Source of the DNA: Hyparrhenia diplandra
Taxonomy: Eukaryota; Streptophyta; Magnoliopsida; Poales; Poaceae
Assembly: GCA_015847255.1 (NCBI GenBank)
Contig: JADLZK010007810.1
Coordinates: 62,001 to 126,000 of the forward strand
DNA length: 64,000 nucleotides
Direction of reading: 5' to 3'
Shown here: positions 62,720-64,000 of the stretch, in pieces
Numbering within the stretch: the stretch's first letter is position 1
Layout of the letters: each line of letters opens with the position of its first letter
The notes under the pieces: model-generated
What the model was told of the DNA's origin: nothing
Seen by the model: only the letters and a program-made list of their open reading frames with translations
Databases searched by the model: none
Position numbers and translations under genes: made by a program

Positions 62720-64000
62720 ATGCTCTTTGTCATGGGAATGTAAGCTCCATCCATCGGTGAAAAATGCAAGACTGAATATTGAGGAAGGCGAGGGTGTTTG
62801 TGCAAGGTTGTGGCGTTTTTGTGTTGTTGAGCTTTCGTGATTAGATTAAGCATTTGTTAATTAGGGAGCACGATACGGTGGATGATGAGGATGGTGGTTG
62901 TTGATGTGTGCCAGTCTGCATGGGCTGGCTGCTGCCGCTGGAGCGGGAGGGGTTTTTTTCATTTTTTGTGAAATCGTCTTGTACAAGACAAAAAAATCAA
63001 CAGGTGGGATGGGAGAGGTATCTGCCAACTCCCAAATAGCTGTAAAATCAGTGATCCATGAGAGGATCCAGCACCAACAGTTGAGTTGGGGAACACTCTT
63101 TTTCTTTTATGGAAAATATTTATGCGGTGGCACACGTAAAATTTTTGTGATCTAAACCATAGCCGTGACTATATATGTATGGCTAATAGTTTAATTTAAG
63201 GATTTAATAAACCATGAAATAAGTCACACATTTCATGCTGATGTTGGCATCAGTGGTAGGCTGGCTGACAGCAAAGAATACAATCATCCGTGATGGAATT
63301 ATCGTAGAGAACAGTACATGAAACATGGGGAATGGACATGCCACGCCTTCATGATTAGTGGAGCATCACTCTGACAGCCTGAAGCTGAAAAGCAAGCTAC
63401 TACTAGTAGTATACTCCTATATAGTACAGTAGATCCTTCGTCTGCTCGGGATTCCCCTTCCTTTTCCTTTCTTTTCATTTTTATATGCCGGGGAATTGCC
63501 TAATCAGTAGGTTAGGGCGCTGGACCATGCCTCCGAGCAAAAAAAGACAGTGCAGCCCCTGCTGGGCACTGCACCCCAGCTCGGCGTGGCCATGTGCACG
63601 AGGGAGGATTACTCATTTACTCCATTATTGATTATCATTATTAGACTCCACAAGTTGATTAACCTTTGTCAGGTTGTTAGTATAACCCTCCCTCCCAAAG
63701 GCTAGCTCCAAGACCAAGAGAATGAACAACAGTAACATCTGAACTAACAAAGCTGATAGCTAGACTGATAGTCCTTCTGTTATATAATATATGCATGCAA
63801 ATATGCATTTAGATATTGTTGGGTGATACTTATAATCTTGTCTTGGCTTACTCCTCCGTTAAATAGTTACTTTTTTAGATTCATTTGTTTTTGATCTCGC
63901 ATATATAGTATAACTGTAGATGTATAACAAAATCAACGCATTCTGAGGAAAGCTCCAAAGAAACTATAATTTGGAGAAAGAAGTAAAAGCATTTGAGTTG
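62720..64000. other. Right-end intergenic sequence
   Basis: No gene recognised. A Stowaway-like repeat lies at 63851-63982 (CTCCTCCGTTAAATAG ... ATTTGGAGAAAGAAG, TA on each side). The rest is AT-rich flank of the CSI gene promoter side. Confidence 0.45.

Noticed and set aside
1..64000. CRISPR arrays, operons, rRNA genes, organelle DNA insertions
   Set aside because: No regularly spaced repeats with spacers, no bacterial gene order, and no recognisable rRNA or chloroplast/mitochondrial gene sequence was seen on reading the window.

Overview
This is nuclear DNA of a grass, almost certainly rice or a close Oryza relative. The reasons are plant split genes with GT-AG introns, many rice-type MITEs (Stowaway, Tourist and hAT-like), Mutator-like elements, LTR retrotransposons and LINEs, and a gene pair that reads like a rice MIKC* MADS-box gene plus a rice cellulose-synthase-interactive (CSI1/POM2-type) gene. 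I believe the MADS gene is OsMADS63-like, but that identification is from memory of the family, not from a search.

Layout. 1.58-6.54 kb (+): an intact 11-exon MIKC* MADS-box gene, 371 codons, whose two long introns hold a Stowaway MITE, a 787-bp hAT element with an 8-bp target-site duplication (TSD), and an LTR fragment. 7.9-15 kb: repeats, including a probable 3.4-kb solo LTR with a nested hAT MITE, a 5'-truncated LINE with a 16-bp TSD, and a second copy of the LTR seen in the MADS intron. 17-20 kb: a diverged tandem duplication of non-coding DNA. 22.8-24.2 kb (-): a two-exon FLZ-domain (DUF581) gene whose FLZ zinc-finger core is displaced by two compensating single-base frameshifts. 25.9-27.3 kb: a Stowaway MITE split by a 1.2-kb Pack-MULE-like element with perfect 9-bp TSDs. 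29.16-33.64 kb: a 4.5-kb Mutator-like element with ~200-bp terminal inverted repeats, a perfect 9-bp TSD and a decayed MURA transposase. 34-39.7 kb: a broken minus-strand Ty3/gypsy element (LTR, primer site, gag, integrase; no reverse transcriptase seen) interrupted by a second LTR-like block. 43.3-45.9 kb: a degenerate LINE with poly(A). 46.3-47.6 kb: an LTR-like block. 48.7-49.06 kb: a small possible FAF-domain reading frame. 50.5-61.8 kb (-): the CSI gene, 7 coding exons, about 2,140 codons, armadillo repeats plus a C-terminal C2 domain. It carries seven frame breaks in otherwise conserved exons and one probable GC-AG intron.

The genes are not an operon and have separate expected jobs: pollen-type transcription control (MIKC* MADS), SnRK1-type adaptor (FLZ) and coupling of cellulose synthase to microtubules (CSI). 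The most informative signals are the transposon nesting with exact TSDs and the cluster of single-base indels in conserved exons, which is either base-level sequence error or real gene damage. I found no CRISPR, rRNA, or convincing tRNA gene, and no clearly new biological system.
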